Origin: Marinobacter salinexigens | GTDB lineage: Bacteria; Pseudomonadota; Gammaproteobacteria; Pseudomonadales; Oleiphilaceae | NCBI RefSeq assembly: GCF_008370345.1 | Contig: NZ_VTUU01000006.1 | Span: 158,829-222,828 of the forward strand | Direction: 5' to 3' | Length of the DNA stretch: 64,000 nt | In this document: in pieces, positions 43,801 to 54,090 of the stretch | Position numbering within the stretch: position 1 is the stretch's first letter | Layout of the letters: the number at the start of each line of letters is the position of its first letter | Notes under the pieces: generated by a model | Told to the model about the DNA's origin: nothing | The model's input: the letters and a program-made list of their open reading frames with translations, nothing else | Databases searched by the model: none | Translations under genes and position numbers: made by a program

Positions 43801-45801
43801 CTACACCCGGAACCCCTGGGCCAACGTCTGCAGTTCACTGGCGAGCTGGGCCTGACTGATCGTTACCTCTGAGATTTCCCGAGAACCAGACAGTGTCTGC
43901 AGGGAGGAATCCCGAACCGTGGACAAGTTGCGTGAAATATCCCGGGTCACCGTCACCTGCTGTTCAGCAGCCGCGGCGATCTGGGTGGCCATGCCGGAAA
44001 TGCGGTCAACGTCCTGAAGGATGTCGGCCAGTGTGTCTTCCAGCGTTGCCGCTTCGTCCGCGCTTTGGTTGGCGAGACCATGGCTTTCTGTGACAGCACT
44101 GCCCACATCATCGGTGATGGTTTGCAGGCCGGCGATGATCGATTCAATCTCAACGGTGGACTGGTGTGTCTGCTGTGCCAGTGCACGCACTTCTTCGGCT
44201 ACCACGGCAAATCCCCGGCCATGCTCACCTGCTCTGGCGGCTTCTATGGCCGCGTTGAGGGCCAGCAGGTTGGTCTGGTCGGCAACGCTGCGAATCACAT
44301 CAATGACTCTGGTAATCGACGAGCTACTCTCCTGCAAGCGGGCCATCTGACCGCTGACCTGCTCAATTGAGACCGCAAGGGTCTGGATATGACCGACACT
44401 GGCCTTTACTACCTCGCGACCGGCCTCATTTTTACCCGAAGCACTGGCTGCAGCATCCGCCACTTGCTGGGTGTTTCGGGAAATATCCTCGGAAGTGCTG
44501 GTCATTTCCTCTGCCGCTGTCGCCACCTGCTCCACCAGCTGCTGTTGCCGGTTCACCTGATCGGCATTCTGGCCTGCCGTTGCCCGGGTCTGCTCCGAAG
44601 CGGATGCCAGTTGCACGCTGGTCTGGTCGATCTGGCTCAGCGCCCCGGCAAAGCTCTCCATCAGGCTGTTCAGTGCGGTACCGATTGAGCCCATCTCGTC
44701 TTTCGAACTGACCTGCGTCCTCACACCCAGATTTTTCTCATCCATGATCTGCCGGAAGTCCCCAAGCAGCTGGTTGACCTGACCACTGACGCCTCGGATG
44801 ATCATCACCGCCAGCAGGATGACCACCAGCATCACCACCACACCGACAATCGCCGCTTCACGCAGGTCCGCCCTCGCTTCCGCAAGCACCGCCTGCGTCC
44901 GTGTCGCCATATTCTCGCTGACTGTAGCTTTCAGTCCGCTGACAGCCCCAATGGCATCAGTCGCGCTGTCAAACCAGTCGATATTGGCCATTCCGAGGAA
45001 TCCGTATTCACTGCCGATCAAACGGTCCCGCAATGCCCGGAACGCCGTCACCGGTTCAGAGGCCCGCATTGCTTCAAGTTGTTCCGAAAAGCCGTTGCCC
45101 AGCGCATTACCCGCCAGCGTGAGAAGCATCTCCTGACGCCCCGCTGCGCGGCTGATCCGTGATGCCAGGGCCAGAGTGGTGGCACTTTCCTTCAGAATTT
45201 CAGCGCCTGCCGCCAGCTCCCGACCACCCCACTCCGTGGCATCGCTCATCGCCAGAAACGCCGTCAGCTGACGGGTCAGATGTGGCTCATCTGCCCGCTG
45301 CAGAATCACCGGTATGAGATCGCTCAACCCGGTGATGCTCTCGGTGAAGCCGTGACGCACAGACTCAAGAGTGACGCCGTCATTGTCTTCAATGGCCGAG
45401 CGAAGACCCGTCAGCGCCTGCAGCCGCTTTTCCACTGCCGCCAACTGGGCAGAGACCACCTGCCGATCGCTGTCCGGCATGCCATCAATGAATGCTTGCA
45501 AGTCTGTGAGGCTGAGGCTGGTTTCTTCCCGCTGGGTATTCAAGCGTTCGACGACCCGGCTATCACTGCCGCCGGTCGCCAGATACAGCTCAGAAAGGCC
45601 CCTCTCTAGCTGGAGATCCTCCACCAGGGGATCGGCTACCAGTACCAGGTTAAACAAGGTTTGCAGGGAGCGAGTGCTTTGCAGGTTGGCGTAACGCTCG
45701 GTGATCGTGGAAACCGAGAAATACAGAATACCCAGCAGGGCAGGAAGGATGAGCAGCAACAACTTGCCGCGCATCGACAGGTTTCGTAGCAAGAACAGCA
45801 T
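43801..45801 (-). CDS. Methyl-accepting chemotaxis protein with NIT sensor domain
   Basis: 666 residues. Membrane helix 1 (about 12-30), a large helical periplasmic region (about 45-310) resembling the nitrate/nitrite-sensing NIT domain ([16 protein letters not shown]), membrane helix 2 (about 315-337), HAMP, and an MCP signalling domain with the hairpin tip [33 protein letters not shown]. Signals to CheA/CheW. No C-terminal NWETF-type pentapeptide is seen. Ligand by family: nitrate/nitrite, unproven. Confidence 0.9.
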   Translation of the reverse strand: MLFLLRNLSMRGKLLLLILPALLGILYFSVSTITERYANLQSTRSLQTLFNLVLVADPLVEDLQLERGLSELYLATGGSDSRVVERLNTQREETSLSLTDLQAFIDGMPDSDRQVVSAQLAAVEKRLQALTGLRSAIEDNDGVTLESVRHGFTESITGLSDLIPVILQRADEPHLTRQLTAFLAMSDATEWGGRELAAGAEILKESATTLALASRISRAAGRQEMLLTLAGNALGNGFSEQLEAMRASEPVTAFRALRDRLIGSEYGFLGMANIDWFDSATDAIGAVSGLKATVSENMATRTQAVLAEARADLREAAIVGVVVMLVVILLAVMIIRGVSGQVNQLLGDFRQIMDEKNLGVRTQVSSKDEMGSIGTALNSLMESFAGALSQIDQTSVQLASASEQTRATAGQNADQVNRQQQLVEQVATAAEEMTSTSEDISRNTQQVADAAASASGKNEAGREVVKASVGHIQTLAVSIEQVSGQMARLQESSSSITRVIDVIRSVADQTNLLALNAAIEAARAGEHGRGFAVVAEEVRALAQQTHQSTVEIESIIAGLQTITDDVGSAVTESHGLANQSADEAATLEDTLADILQDVDRISGMATQIAAAAEQQVTVTRDISRNLSTVRDSSLQTLSGSREISEVTISQAQLASELQTLAQGFRV

Positions 45802-45950
45802 GATTCTCGAGCCTTGAATAAAATCTGACTTATTGGACAGGATTCAAGGCAAGAACAGTGCCACCCGGATTTACCCGCTATGACCGGCACTTATCAACGT
45901 CACCCGCACCAGAGCAGTGCTCAATAATCAGAACGGTCGAAAAGTGCGCC

Positions 45951-46718
45951 TTAAACGATCATCACCACACCCGAGGCAATGGCGAGAATGCCAACGACTT
46001 TCGACATGCTTTCGCCAAGCGGCAGCAACTTCTCAAGTAACACCAGAACCGCAATTCCCGCGATCACCACCAGATCCATAACGCCGCCCACAAACAATAG
46101 CGCCATGAGTGCTGCGCAACAGCCGACACAGTAGGCCCCGTGGCGTAGCCCCATGACAAACGCCCCGCTCAGCCCGGATTGCCAGTAACGGGTAATGAAC
46201 AGTAACGGCCCCCGGCAGCGGCGAAGGCAGGCCTGTTTGAGGGGAGAAAACTGATAGATGCCTGCAGCGATCAGAACCACACCACTGAACACCTGGTTCT
46301 GGCTGGCCATCCGGGCACTGAGTAAAGCCGACTCTTCCAGCAACCATTGCAGAGTGGTGGCAACCAGACTGAAGACCACCCAGGTCAACACATAGCCAGC
46401 CACGAATAAGGCGGTACCCATCCCAACGCCAGCCAAACGATTCTTACGCGCTACCTGCCGGTACAACATGATCATCGGTGCTGCGCTCGGTGTCATCATC
46501 GCCACCATCATGATGCTCCACATCACCAACATCATGACGAAATAGCCCGGCGTCCAATGCCTGAACGACATCATATTGCCCGCAGGCATCTCAGCCATGC
46601 CTGCGGCCATGTCGACCAGGTACCACCAGCTCAGCACGGTAATCATCAGCAGCCCGAGCCAGGTTGCTACCGCGCCCGGTGACATCCACCCACGGTATGC
46701 CATGCGACTGCTGGCCAT
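45951..46718 (-). CDS. DUF2182 predicted metal-binding membrane protein
   Basis: 255 residues, seven or so helices, with Met- and His-rich loops (AAGMAEMPAGNMMSFRHW; WSIMMVAMMTPSAAPMIMLYRQ) and the C-terminal MGLRHGAYCVGCCAALMALLFVGG. DUF2182 proteins are predicted to bind or move metal and are routinely paired with DUF1326, as here (15 bases apart). Role not established. Confidence 0.9.
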   Translation of the reverse strand: MASSRMAYRGWMSPGAVATWLGLLMITVLSWWYLVDMAAGMAEMPAGNMMSFRHWTPGYFVMMLVMWSIMMVAMMTPSAAPMIMLYRQVARKNRLAGVGMGTALFVAGYVLTWVVFSLVATTLQWLLEESALLSARMASQNQVFSGVVLIAAGIYQFSPLKQACLRRCRGPLLFITRYWQSGLSGAFVMGLRHGAYCVGCCAALMALLFVGGVMDLVVIAGIAVLVLLEKLLPLGESMSKVVGILAIASGVVMIV

Positions 46719-46733
46719 AGCTCACACCCCTGG

Positions 46734-47369
46734 TCAGTGATGAACGCCCGTGGGACCAATGTCCAGACGCGCCATGTGGCAATGGCTGGCATCTAGCTCC
46801 AGGGGAATGTCAGCGTGCGCACTGGTTTTTCCGGTTGCCACCTCGGCGACGGCGTACTCGAACCCGTGGGGGAGATCAATGCGAGCCCGATGCTCGGAAC
46901 CGTCTATCGGATTTCGGATGGGTGATCCACTGGCCTCAACCAGATCCGCCACGCGAACCGTTGCATTGCGTCCGTCAACGTCGCAGTCAATCTCGATCGG
47001 GCAGAACACCGGATCATGCATCTCGGTCAATGTGCTGGCAAACACATTAAAGAAGGTAGCCCCAGGCTCTGATGTCTCTCCAGACAGGATCGCCATCAGC
47101 GCATCGCGTTGCTCCGGGCTTGCGCGCTCATCCACGAACGCCTGGGCGCTCCCGTTGCCTTCATGGATCGCGCCCGGCCATTTCAGGGTCATGGCGAACG
47201 CCAGACCATCAAGGCGAGTATCTCCGAAGAACCCGTCTTCAATTTTCACCGCTGCAAAGGCTTTGCAGTCCCCATGGGTCGGCCTTGCCATGAACTGGCA
47301 CGGGCAGCCCAAGTCACAGTTGCAGTTAACGAACTCCTGGCCTTTTATTCTCCAATCGACTCTGTCCAT
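46734..47369 (-). CDS. DUF1326 domain protein
   Basis: 211 residues, soluble. The N-terminal FVNCNCDLGCPCQFMARPTHGDCKAF has the Cys cluster expected to bind metal; the C-terminus is His-rich (DASHCHMARLDIGPTGVHH). Typically encoded just upstream of DUF2182 proteins. ATG 47369 has GAGGAGAAAC upstream. Function unknown; metal handling is the common guess. Confidence 0.9.
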   Translation of the reverse strand: MDRVDWRIKGQEFVNCNCDLGCPCQFMARPTHGDCKAFAAVKIEDGFFGDTRLDGLAFAMTLKWPGAIHEGNGSAQAFVDERASPEQRDALMAILSGETSEPGATFFNVFASTLTEMHDPVFCPIEIDCDVDGRNATVRVADLVEASGSPIRNPIDGSEHRARIDLPHGFEYAVAEVATGKTSAHADIPLELDASHCHMARLDIGPTGVHH

Positions 47370-47526
47370 CTTCGTTTCTCCTCTCAGAAACGCAGCCCCT
47401 TGACTCAAGGATAAGACAGCCAGAACCCGGCATTAGATCAATAATTCTGCAACAGGTGGTGATTATGCATCTGACGCCTAAAGGAGGAGGAACAGGGAAC
47501 GGAAATAACGAGCAGACTCGTCGTCT

Positions 47527-47904
47527 CTAACCTGCCGAGGGGAGAATCCCCCCAAGCATATTTTCGACTACGGCGGCGTTGTAAAAGGTTTCAACCGTGT
47601 GGATCTTATCACCACGAACCCGGAACCAGACCGCCAGGCGCACATCGCCGATGGGTTCAAAGTGCGTCTGGTAGTCCAGAATCGCGAAGACATGTTCACC
47701 ATCGGCACTGAGCTGGCGAACAATAAGGTCTTTCTGGATCGCCGCCATACCAAACTGGTAAGCCAGCATGTCGTCCCGTGTCAGGAAACGCATGTTCGGA
47801 CCCACGTATTCAAAATCCTCGGCGGCAAGCAAGGCCTTGGCCTCATCAAAGCGCTGGGCCTGAATATCCGCAATAAACTGTTCTACGATGTCTTTTGGCT
47901 GCAT
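47527..47904 (-). CDS. NTF2-like/SnoaL-like protein
   Basis: 125 residues with the cone-shaped NTF2 fold pattern: VEQFIADIQAQRFDEAKALLAAEDFEYVGPN, then alternating strands ending VRGDKIHTVETFYNAAVV. Resembles small limonene-epoxide-hydrolase/SnoaL-type proteins. No catalytic assignment. Start ATG 47904 has GGAGG just upstream. Confidence 0.8.
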   Translation of the reverse strand: MQPKDIVEQFIADIQAQRFDEAKALLAAEDFEYVGPNMRFLTRDDMLAYQFGMAAIQKDLIVRQLSADGEHVFAILDYQTHFEPIGDVRLAVWFRVRGDKIHTVETFYNAAVVENMLGGILPSAG

Positions 47905-47945
47905 CTATTCCCTCCAAAGTCTTTCAATTCAGGACACACTCCATG

Positions 47946-48287
47946 TCACTGACCACTATCATCACCGGAAAGGTGTGTAATCGTGGTACTGACCGCCACA
48001 CCGTTCTCAACTGTGTACTTGCGTATGTTTATGTCTGATACCCGTGGCTCACGAACGTGTGGTTTATCTTTCGGATCGCTGGCCCCGATCTTGAGAAAGT
48101 TTAGCCTGCCTTCGGCAAGCGTCACGTAGTTGGGACCATACCAGCACTCGTTCTGCTCCGGATCATCCTGGCCATCATCTTCCCAGAAACAGATACGACA
48201 GATGCCATAGCGCCCCGGCTCCTTCAAAGTGGCATAACCACAGCACGGGCAGGCAAACAGTCCGTTGATCGCTTGTTCTCTAGCCAT
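47946..48287 (-). CDS. CPCC family cysteine-rich protein
   Basis: 113 residues. ACPCCGYATL and GICRICFWEDDGQDDP give two CxxC pairs, probably a zinc site, followed by WYGPNYVTLAEGRLNF, the hallmark of the CPCC family. Such proteins are of unknown function and sometimes belong to polymorphic toxin immunity sets. Single gene here. Confidence 0.85.
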   Translation of the reverse strand: MAREQAINGLFACPCCGYATLKEPGRYGICRICFWEDDGQDDPEQNECWYGPNYVTLAEGRLNFLKIGASDPKDKPHVREPRVSDINIRKYTVENGVAVSTTITHLSGDDSGQ

Positions 48288-48433
48288 ACTTAATCACACA
48301 TCGAAATACCAACACATCCTGCTTTAGCAGGATAGCGGAGCCCTTCATGGAATGGCACTGAAACAATTTGATATACCTCAACTAATATTTTCAGGACCCC
48401 GGATTTAACGGCCTAAAACGCTGCCAAGGGCAT

Positions 48434-48477
48434 CATTGAATGGTATGTTTAGAGTTCATTAGATCTACCATTGAATG
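48434..48477 (+). promoter_or_regulatory. Candidate MarR operator
   Basis: Two direct copies of CATTGAATG (48434-48442, 48469-48477) and, across the same span, AATGGTA / TACCATT inverted arms. It lies just upstream of the chosen MarR start, suiting autoregulation. Confidence 0.4.
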
Positions 48478-48488
48478 ACCTGTTGGCC

Positions 48489-48998
48489 ATGACCACTCTG
48501 ACACCCGAAGAGACCAGTACAGAACTCCAGAAAGCTGTTGACCGATCGGCACTTTTTGCTCGTCCCGGCTTCCTGATTCGACGACTACACCAGATCCACA
48601 CCAGCCTGTTTCTCAGCGAAACCAGTGAATTCAACATTACTCCGGTTCAGTACAGCCTCATGAGTGCATTGAGAGACAAAGGTGAGATGGACCAGAATAG
48701 TCTGGCTCAGGAGATCGGGCTGGAACGGACCAGTGTTGCCGAAGTTATTCCCCGCCTGGAAGCGAGAGAACTTCTGGAACGGCGGCGCAGTAACGAGGAC
48801 CGCAGGGTCAAACTGGTCAAGTTGAGTCGTAAGGGAAAAACGTTGCTTCGCAAAATGGCCACCAGCGTACAACAAGCGCACGACAGAACCATCGAAGCAT
48901 TACCGGAAGAGGATCGCGCGCAATTCCTGTTGCAGATGGTCCAGTTGGTCGAGGCAAATAACCACCTGGGAAGCGCTCCGTTCAAGCTGCCGGATTAA
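48489..48998 (+). CDS. MarR family transcriptional regulator
   Basis: 169 residues. Winged HTH in NITPVQYSLMSALRDKGEMDQNSLAQEIGLERTSVAEVIPRLEARELLERRRSNEDRRVKLVKLSRKG, flanked by dimerisation helices. Converges on the transporter/Rieske operon, ends 48 bases from it, and may sense its substrate. ATG 48489 is chosen; TTG 48471 is possible but overlaps the putative operator. No strong ribosome-binding site is seen for either. Confidence 0.9.
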   Translation: MTTLTPEETSTELQKAVDRSALFARPGFLIRRLHQIHTSLFLSETSEFNITPVQYSLMSALRDKGEMDQNSLAQEIGLERTSVAEVIPRLEARELLERRRSNEDRRVKLVKLSRKGKTLLRKMATSVQQAHDRTIEALPEEDRAQFLLQMVQLVEANNHLGSAPFKLPD

Positions 48999-49007
48999 GG
49001 GGAACAC

Positions 49008-49031
49008 GGAGCAGCGAATACCCGCTGCTCC
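49008..49031. terminator. Hairpin between convergent MarR gene and ABC operon
   Basis: Perfect nine-bp stem GGAGCAGCG / CGCTGCTCC with six-base loop, ten bases after the MarR stop and 16 before the ATPase stop; no T-run. Confidence 0.5.
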
Positions 49032-49046
49032 ACGGCGTGGCGGCCG

Positions 49047-49838
49047 TTACTTGTACTGGACACTGTGGAGAAAGGTTTTCGCCTTATCGGTCTGGGGATG
49101 GTCGAAAAAGTCCTCGGGAGACCTGTTCTCAATGATATGCCCACTATCCATGAAAATGATCCGGCTCGACACCTGTCGGGCAAACTTCATCTCATGGGTG
49201 ACGATGACCATGGTAGCACCGTCAGCGGCCAGGTCGCGCATCACCTCAAGCACCTCACCCACCAACATCGGGTCCAAGGCGCTGGTGGGTTCGTCAAACA
49301 GCAGAATTTCCGGTTTCATCGCCAGTGCCCGGGCAATACCAACACGCTGTTTCTGACCACCCGACAGGCGCGAAGGCAGCATGTCCATTTTGTCCTCAAG
49401 CCCGACACGTTTGAGTACCGCTCGGGCTTCGTTCTCGACCTCTTTACGATCGCGCTTTTGCACATGAACCGGGCTCGCCATCACATTCTCCAGCACCGTC
49501 ATGTGTGGCCAGAGCGCAAAATGCTGAAACACCATCCCGATTCTGGAGCGCATCTGGGACAACTGGGTATCGTTCATTTTCGCGCCTGATCCGGCATACC
49601 CCATCCGCTCGGAATTCAGCCGGATGTGACCCGCATCAGGTTCTTCAAGCCAGTTGATACACCTGAGCAAAGTGGATTTCCCACAGCCGGAGGGGCCCAG
49701 CAGCGACACCACTTCCCCCTTCTGCATGTCGAATGAAATATCCTTCAGGACATGGTTGTCCCCAAAACTCTTACTGATTCCCTGCACCCGGAGAACCGTG
49801 TCCGTGGTGGCGGGTTTCGGATTGGCAATGGCATTCAT
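49047..49838 (-). CDS. Polar amino acid-type ABC transporter ATPase (GlnQ/HisP-like)
   Basis: 263 residues. Walker [24 protein letters not shown], signature [33 protein letters not shown], and [23 protein letters not shown], all diagnostic of the amino-acid/opine subfamily. ATG 49838 has GGGAGAG upstream and overlaps the permease stop by four bases. Last gene of the eight-gene operon. Confidence 0.94.
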   Translation of the reverse strand: MNAIANPKPATTDTVLRVQGISKSFGDNHVLKDISFDMQKGEVVSLLGPSGCGKSTLLRCINWLEEPDAGHIRLNSERMGYAGSGAKMNDTQLSQMRSRIGMVFQHFALWPHMTVLENVMASPVHVQKRDRKEVENEARAVLKRVGLEDKMDMLPSRLSGGQKQRVGIARALAMKPEILLFDEPTSALDPMLVGEVLEVMRDLAADGATMVIVTHEMKFARQVSSRIIFMDSGHIIENRSPEDFFDHPQTDKAKTFLHSVQYK

Positions 49839-50497
49839 GCAATTCTCTCCCGGGCGTAGTGGGCTACACCATTCACGATGAACTCGATGAGCAGGCACAA
49901 CAGCCAGTACATCAAGCCCGCTACGATGAAGCAGACAAACGGATTAAAGTAAATCGACTGAATCGAGTTGAACGCAGCCGTGATATCAACCACCGAAATG
50001 ATGCCCAGATAGGCACTGTCCTTGATGATCTGGATCCACTGATTGCCCACCATCGGAATTGAACGCATCAGAAGCAATGGGCCAATAATCCGCCGGATCA
50101 TGGCGGCACCGCGAAAGCCATAGGCGGTGCCGGCTTCGAGAATATCGGCAGGAATATCAACCCAGGCACTGCGGAGGATAATGGCCATGTATGCCGAGTG
50201 ATACACAATCAAGGCAACCAGGCCAGACGTGTATTTATCAAAATTGATCCCGTAGCTGGGAAGGCCAAAGTAAATCACGTAGACGAAGAGAAGGAATGGC
50301 GAACAGCGCATGGCACTGCACAACCACTCGACAGCCTTCCTCAGCCAGGAAACCTTGCTGAAAAACAGGGGGGTCAGAACAAGGCCAACGAACACCGAGA
50401 CAACCCCGGAAATGAACACCAGCGACAAGGTCGCTTCAATGCCTTGGTATATGGTTTCCCGCTCATCGTAAATAATCTGGAAGTCTGTAAGGTTCAT
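49835..50497 (-). CDS. Polar amino acid-type ABC permease
   Basis: 220 residues, five helices, HisM/ArtM-like. EAA loop region [49 protein letters not shown] 50497 follows the first permease stop by two bases; pairs with that permease as a heterodimer. Confidence 0.92.
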   Translation of the reverse strand: MNLTDFQIIYDERETIYQGIEATLSLVFISGVVSVFVGLVLTPLFFSKVSWLRKAVEWLCSAMRCSPFLLFVYVIYFGLPSYGINFDKYTSGLVALIVYHSAYMAIILRSAWVDIPADILEAGTAYGFRGAAMIRRIIGPLLLMRSIPMVGNQWIQIIKDSAYLGIISVVDITAAFNSIQSIYFNPFVCFIVAGLMYWLLCLLIEFIVNGVAHYARERIA

Positions 50498-50499
50498 AG

Positions 50500-51141
50500 T
50501 CAAATCCCCGCAGATCTGATTCTGGTTTCAAGTCTTTTCTGCAGTTCTATCAACAACATGACAATGATGATGTAGATGGCAAACCCAAGTAGCAGCGGCG
50601 GTATCGGCTCGTAGGTCCGCGCACCGATTCGCTGGGCAGCACGGGTAATATCCAGCAAACCGATCACGGAGATTGCAGGGCTGTTCTTGACCAGCAACGT
50701 CATTTCGTTAATCAATCCGGGGATACTGGAGCGCCAGATCTGTGGCAACAGAACATGACGAAACCGAACCCAGCGCGTCATACCAAACGCCTGAGCGGCT
50801 TCGTACTGAGAACGGTCAAAAGCCAGCAGCGATGACCGCCATATTTCGCAGTTGAACGCAGTGGCCGTGATCGAAAAGGAGATCAATGCTGCAACAAAAG
50901 GATTAAGGGAGATACCAAATTGCGGCAGCCCGAAGTAGATCAGCATAATCAGAGTAACTGCAGGGCAGGAACGCACAATGCTGACGTAGAGATAAGCACA
51001 CTTTCCGAATACCGGGATCCTGGCCCAGCGCAATAGCGCCAGGCCAAGTCCCAGAGGAATCCCTACGATAATGGCGACAAACGAGACACCAACAGTAGAC
51101 AGTGCGCCGTAGACAAAACTCAGATAATCGTAGAAATTCAT
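50500..51141 (-). CDS. Polar amino acid-type ABC permease
   Basis: 213 residues, five helices, HisQ-like. YEAAQAFGMTRWVRFRHVLLPQIWRSSIPGLINEMTLLVKNSPAISVIG carries the EAA motif. Begins nine bases after the binding-protein stop. Confidence 0.92.
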   Translation of the reverse strand: MNFYDYLSFVYGALSTVGVSFVAIIVGIPLGLGLALLRWARIPVFGKCAYLYVSIVRSCPAVTLIMLIYFGLPQFGISLNPFVAALISFSITATAFNCEIWRSSLLAFDRSQYEAAQAFGMTRWVRFRHVLLPQIWRSSIPGLINEMTLLVKNSPAISVIGLLDITRAAQRIGARTYEPIPPLLLGFAIYIIIVMLLIELQKRLETRIRSAGI

Positions 51142-51150
51142 TATCTACTC

Positions 51151-51981
51151 TCAGTTAACGTCAACCGGCATATTTTCGTACCGCGTACCCAGCCACTTTT
51201 CCTGGAGGCGATACATCTCACCTGATTCACGCACTTTGAGCAGGGCATCATTGACGACTTTCAGGACGGCATCATTACCTTTCTTCACTGCCCAGGCCTT
51301 GTAACCCGGCGCACCGATAGCTGTGCCCAGTTCGAATACCCCCGGACGTTCTTCCATCAGCGTACGCAGAGTAATGTCGGTGTTAACCACCGCATCCAGA
51401 CGTCCAAGCGCCAGGTCCTGATAGGCCTCCGGGTAGCCATGATATTCAACGATTTCAGCTACACCCTCGCCAAACTCGGCTTTGAGCTTTTTGTCATACG
51501 CTTTCAGTTCCAGCAGGAACGCGCTCCCGGTTTCCGCACCAACGACTTTTCCAATCAGGTCTTTACCGGTTTCGATATCGCTACCGGCTTTGGTGGCGTA
51601 GAAGGTCTGTGAGGCAGCGGTTGGCGTGGTGTAATCAAACGCCTTTCGGCGTTGATCGGTAACCATCACGGCCGAAAGGGCCATGTCGAACTTGCCACTC
51701 TGCACACCCGGCAAAATACCCGCCCAAGGCATAATTTCTTGCTTGAGGCTGATCCCCGCTTCCTTCTCAACCAGCGCTTTGAGCTCGTTGTCGTAACCGG
51801 TGGATTTGCCGTCCTCGATGAACTCAAACGGGCGATAATTATCTTCCGTAGCCACAGAAATGAAGCCCTTATCCTTGATTTCCTCCACAGTCGCCGCTGC
51901 GGCGAAGCTGCCATAGCTCACCGCTGTTGCGAGCATTAAGACCGGTGTTGCTTTCTTGAGCACGTTCAATAAAGAAGTCAT
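51151..51981 (-). CDS. Family-3 ABC substrate-binding protein
   Basis: 276 residues with a Sec signal (VLMLATAVSYGSFAAAA) and the amino-acid-binding fold: GFISVATEDNYRPFEFIEDGKSTGYDNELKALVEKEAGI, GKFDMALSAVMVTDQRRKAFDYTTP, LGRLDAVVNTDITL and AWAVKKGNDAVLKVVNDAL. Binds an amino acid, opine or similar zwitterion. ATG 51981 is chosen for the signal peptide with AAAGG upstream; the frame is open further upstream, overlapping the reductase gene. Context (Rieske oxygenase, amidohydrolase) suggests an N-containing substrate. Confidence 0.92.
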   Translation of the reverse strand: MTSLLNVLKKATPVLMLATAVSYGSFAAAATVEEIKDKGFISVATEDNYRPFEFIEDGKSTGYDNELKALVEKEAGISLKQEIMPWAGILPGVQSGKFDMALSAVMVTDQRRKAFDYTTPTAASQTFYATKAGSDIETGKDLIGKVVGAETGSAFLLELKAYDKKLKAEFGEGVAEIVEYHGYPEAYQDLALGRLDAVVNTDITLRTLMEERPGVFELGTAIGAPGYKAWAVKKGNDAVLKVVNDALLKVRESGEMYRLQEKWLGTRYENMPVDVN

Positions 51982-52061
51982 TTTTTTACCTTTGGTCACG
52001 TTGAATATTGAATACCCAGGTACTGAGGAAAAGAGGCTTTGCTGTCTCCCCGTATCCTCCG

Positions 52062-53018
52062 TCATAAATCCAGAACCAGCCTTTCTGTACCGGCCCGAGA
52101 GCAACAGATCATCATCGTTCTATCGCTATTGTGTTCAGCTACGTCTTTCACACTGTCGAGGTGAACAGGGCTCCCTTCGAGAACCCTTGTTTCACAGGCG
52201 CCGCATATTCCCTGTTCGCAGGAATACATGACATCGACATCGTTTCGGATCAGGGCGTCGAGGATACTTTCATCCCCAGCCACCTCGATCACCTGCCCGC
52301 TTTTAGCCAGCACAATCTGGAGAGCCTCACCGTCGCCATCTGCGACCGGGGCCTTGCCGAAATACTCGTAATACACTCGAGTCAGGCCACAGGCCTCTGT
52401 GGATTCAACAAGTTCCTCAATCATTTGACCGGGGCCGCAGCAATAAACGCAGGAGCCCGTCTCAAGTGACTGAACAACCTCCTTCAGCCGTGGTCGGGCA
52501 GCACTGTCCTGTTTTGGGTAGAGCGTCACTCCGGGTTCAGCTGCCAGCTCATCGTGGAACAACATGCTGTCGATACTTTCACCCCAATAATGGAGGTGGA
52601 CTTTTTTGCCCAGCCGTTTGAGCTCCCGGTACATGGAATAAATCGGTGTAATACCGATACCGCCGGCAAACAGGGTGTAGGGAACATCGAATTCATCCAG
52701 CGGGAAGCTGTTGCGACACCCTCCAACAGCCAGGCTTTGTCCCAGCCTCAGGTCGTCGTGCAACCACCGGGACCCTCCCCTGCCTGCCGCTTCCTTCTTC
52801 ACGCCAATCACATAGCGTTTGCTGGAGCACAGAGGCGTAATCAACGAGTACTGACGAATCTGTCCATCAGGCAGAACCAGATCGATGTGAGAGCCAGGAG
52901 CCACCTCGGGTAACGCAGCGCCATTCTCGGGATACAGCTCAAAGAGATGGATATTCCGGGCACCCACCCTCATCGCGCGCACCTGAAAGGTTTCTCTGAC
53001 GGGCTCAGACGGTGCCAT
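52062..53018 (-). CDS. Rieske oxygenase reductase component (phthalate dioxygenase reductase-like)
   Basis: 318 residues: FMN-binding barrel (RQYSLITPL; RGGSRWLHDDL), NAD domain (LFAGGIGITPIYSMYRELK; YCCGPGQMIEELVES) and a C-terminal plant-type 2Fe-2S domain with CEQGICGACETRVLEG and a final Cys in MMICC. This FMN-NAD-2Fe2S order is the PDR/VanB class. Start ATG 53018 overlaps the oxygenase 3' end by 14 bases, so the two are co-translated. Feeds electrons to the adjacent oxygenase. Confidence 0.94.
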   Translation of the reverse strand: MAPSEPVRETFQVRAMRVGARNIHLFELYPENGAALPEVAPGSHIDLVLPDGQIRQYSLITPLCSSKRYVIGVKKEAAGRGGSRWLHDDLRLGQSLAVGGCRNSFPLDEFDVPYTLFAGGIGITPIYSMYRELKRLGKKVHLHYWGESIDSMLFHDELAAEPGVTLYPKQDSAARPRLKEVVQSLETGSCVYCCGPGQMIEELVESTEACGLTRVYYEYFGKAPVADGDGEALQIVLAKSGQVIEVAGDESILDALIRNDVDVMYSCEQGICGACETRVLEGSPVHLDSVKDVAEHNSDRTMMICCSRAGTERLVLDL

Positions 53019-54036
53019 ACTCAATCCCCATCTGACGCATCCAGGCGCGGTATTTCATACCCAGCAGGTCGGTGCTGTGATGCAGCTCTGCACGCAGATC
53101 TACCGGAATCCTCTCCGGACGCTGGGTATCAACAATGTCGGCATCCTGCTGGTAGACCAGATCCTGACGCCGACGCACGTCTTCATCGGTGGGCAATGGA
53201 TCAAAATTTGCGGCGCAGGTAATGCGGATGATGCTGTGTTCCGGATCAACCTGCTGAGCCGTGAAAAAAGTACAGAAACGATCAGATTCACGACCTTCGT
53301 GAGCCCGCTCTGGATCCGTAATCACGAGCCGTTTCTTGAAGTAGGCAACACAGGGGCGCATGACTCTGTATGAGTAATAGGAAATCACAGGTACTTCACG
53401 CGGATCGCCGTATGGCTGAGTCACCTGAACTTCACTGCTGAACAGCTCTCCGCCTTCTTCCCACACTTTGTATGGCGGGATCGGATCAGGGCTATCCATC
53501 AGGCCATTGACACCGGCATGCACGAAGGGGAAATGGCTGGGATCGATAAAGTTTTCCAGTGCACGGTATGCCGACTTAAAGGGATAAGGGCCACATACAA
53601 CCGTCTTGTAGGTAGCGTCGTTCCACTCGGGAAAGTCAGGAATGTCTTTTTCGGGCGTACCGATGCAAGCCCACACCAGCCCGTATTTTTCCTGGGAATG
53701 ATGCACGATGGTCCTGGCTTTCTTCATGGGTGTTTCGTTCGGCGAAGCCGGTATCAATGTGCATCTTCCGGTGCCGTCGTAGTTCCAGCCGTGGTAAGGG
53801 CAGACCACCTTGTCGCTGGCAATAAACCCCTTGGAAAGGCGTGCCCCACGGTGAATACAGAGGTCTTCCCAGACATGAACCTCACCAGAACTGTCACGCC
53901 AGATAACCAGATCCCTCTCCATCAGGGTGCTGGGCGTCAGTTCGCCTTCTACAATCTCCTCACTGGCCGCAACAACATGCCAATCATTCAGGAGTGCCGG
54001 CTCAAGGGTTCTCTCGATTTCAGGGATCTTATTCAT
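53005..54036 (-). CDS. Rieske non-heme iron oxygenase, alpha subunit
   Basis: 343 residues. Rieske 2Fe-2S ligands Cys60, His62, Cys79, His82 in CIHRG and CPYHGW; mononuclear iron site in NFIDPSHFPFVHAG (D-x2-H-x4-H). It resembles the PDR-dependent VanA/phthalate class that demethylates, hydroxylates or N-dealkylates. ATG 54036 has GAGGA upstream. No beta subunit is present. The substrate is unknown; an N-heterocycle or N-methylated compound is my inference from the amidohydrolase and amino-acid-type importer. Confidence 0.94.
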   Translation of the reverse strand: MNKIPEIERTLEPALLNDWHVVAASEEIVEGELTPSTLMERDLVIWRDSSGEVHVWEDLCIHRGARLSKGFIASDKVVCPYHGWNYDGTGRCTLIPASPNETPMKKARTIVHHSQEKYGLVWACIGTPEKDIPDFPEWNDATYKTVVCGPYPFKSAYRALENFIDPSHFPFVHAGVNGLMDSPDPIPPYKVWEEGGELFSSEVQVTQPYGDPREVPVISYYSYRVMRPCVAYFKKRLVITDPERAHEGRESDRFCTFFTAQQVDPEHSIIRITCAANFDPLPTDEDVRRRQDLVYQQDADIVDTQRPERIPVDLRAELHHSTDLLGMKYRAWMRQMGIEYGTV

Positions 54037-54090
54037 CAATTCCTCACTTCTTTTTAACAACGGGCTTTCGTCAGAAACAAAAGTCCCGGA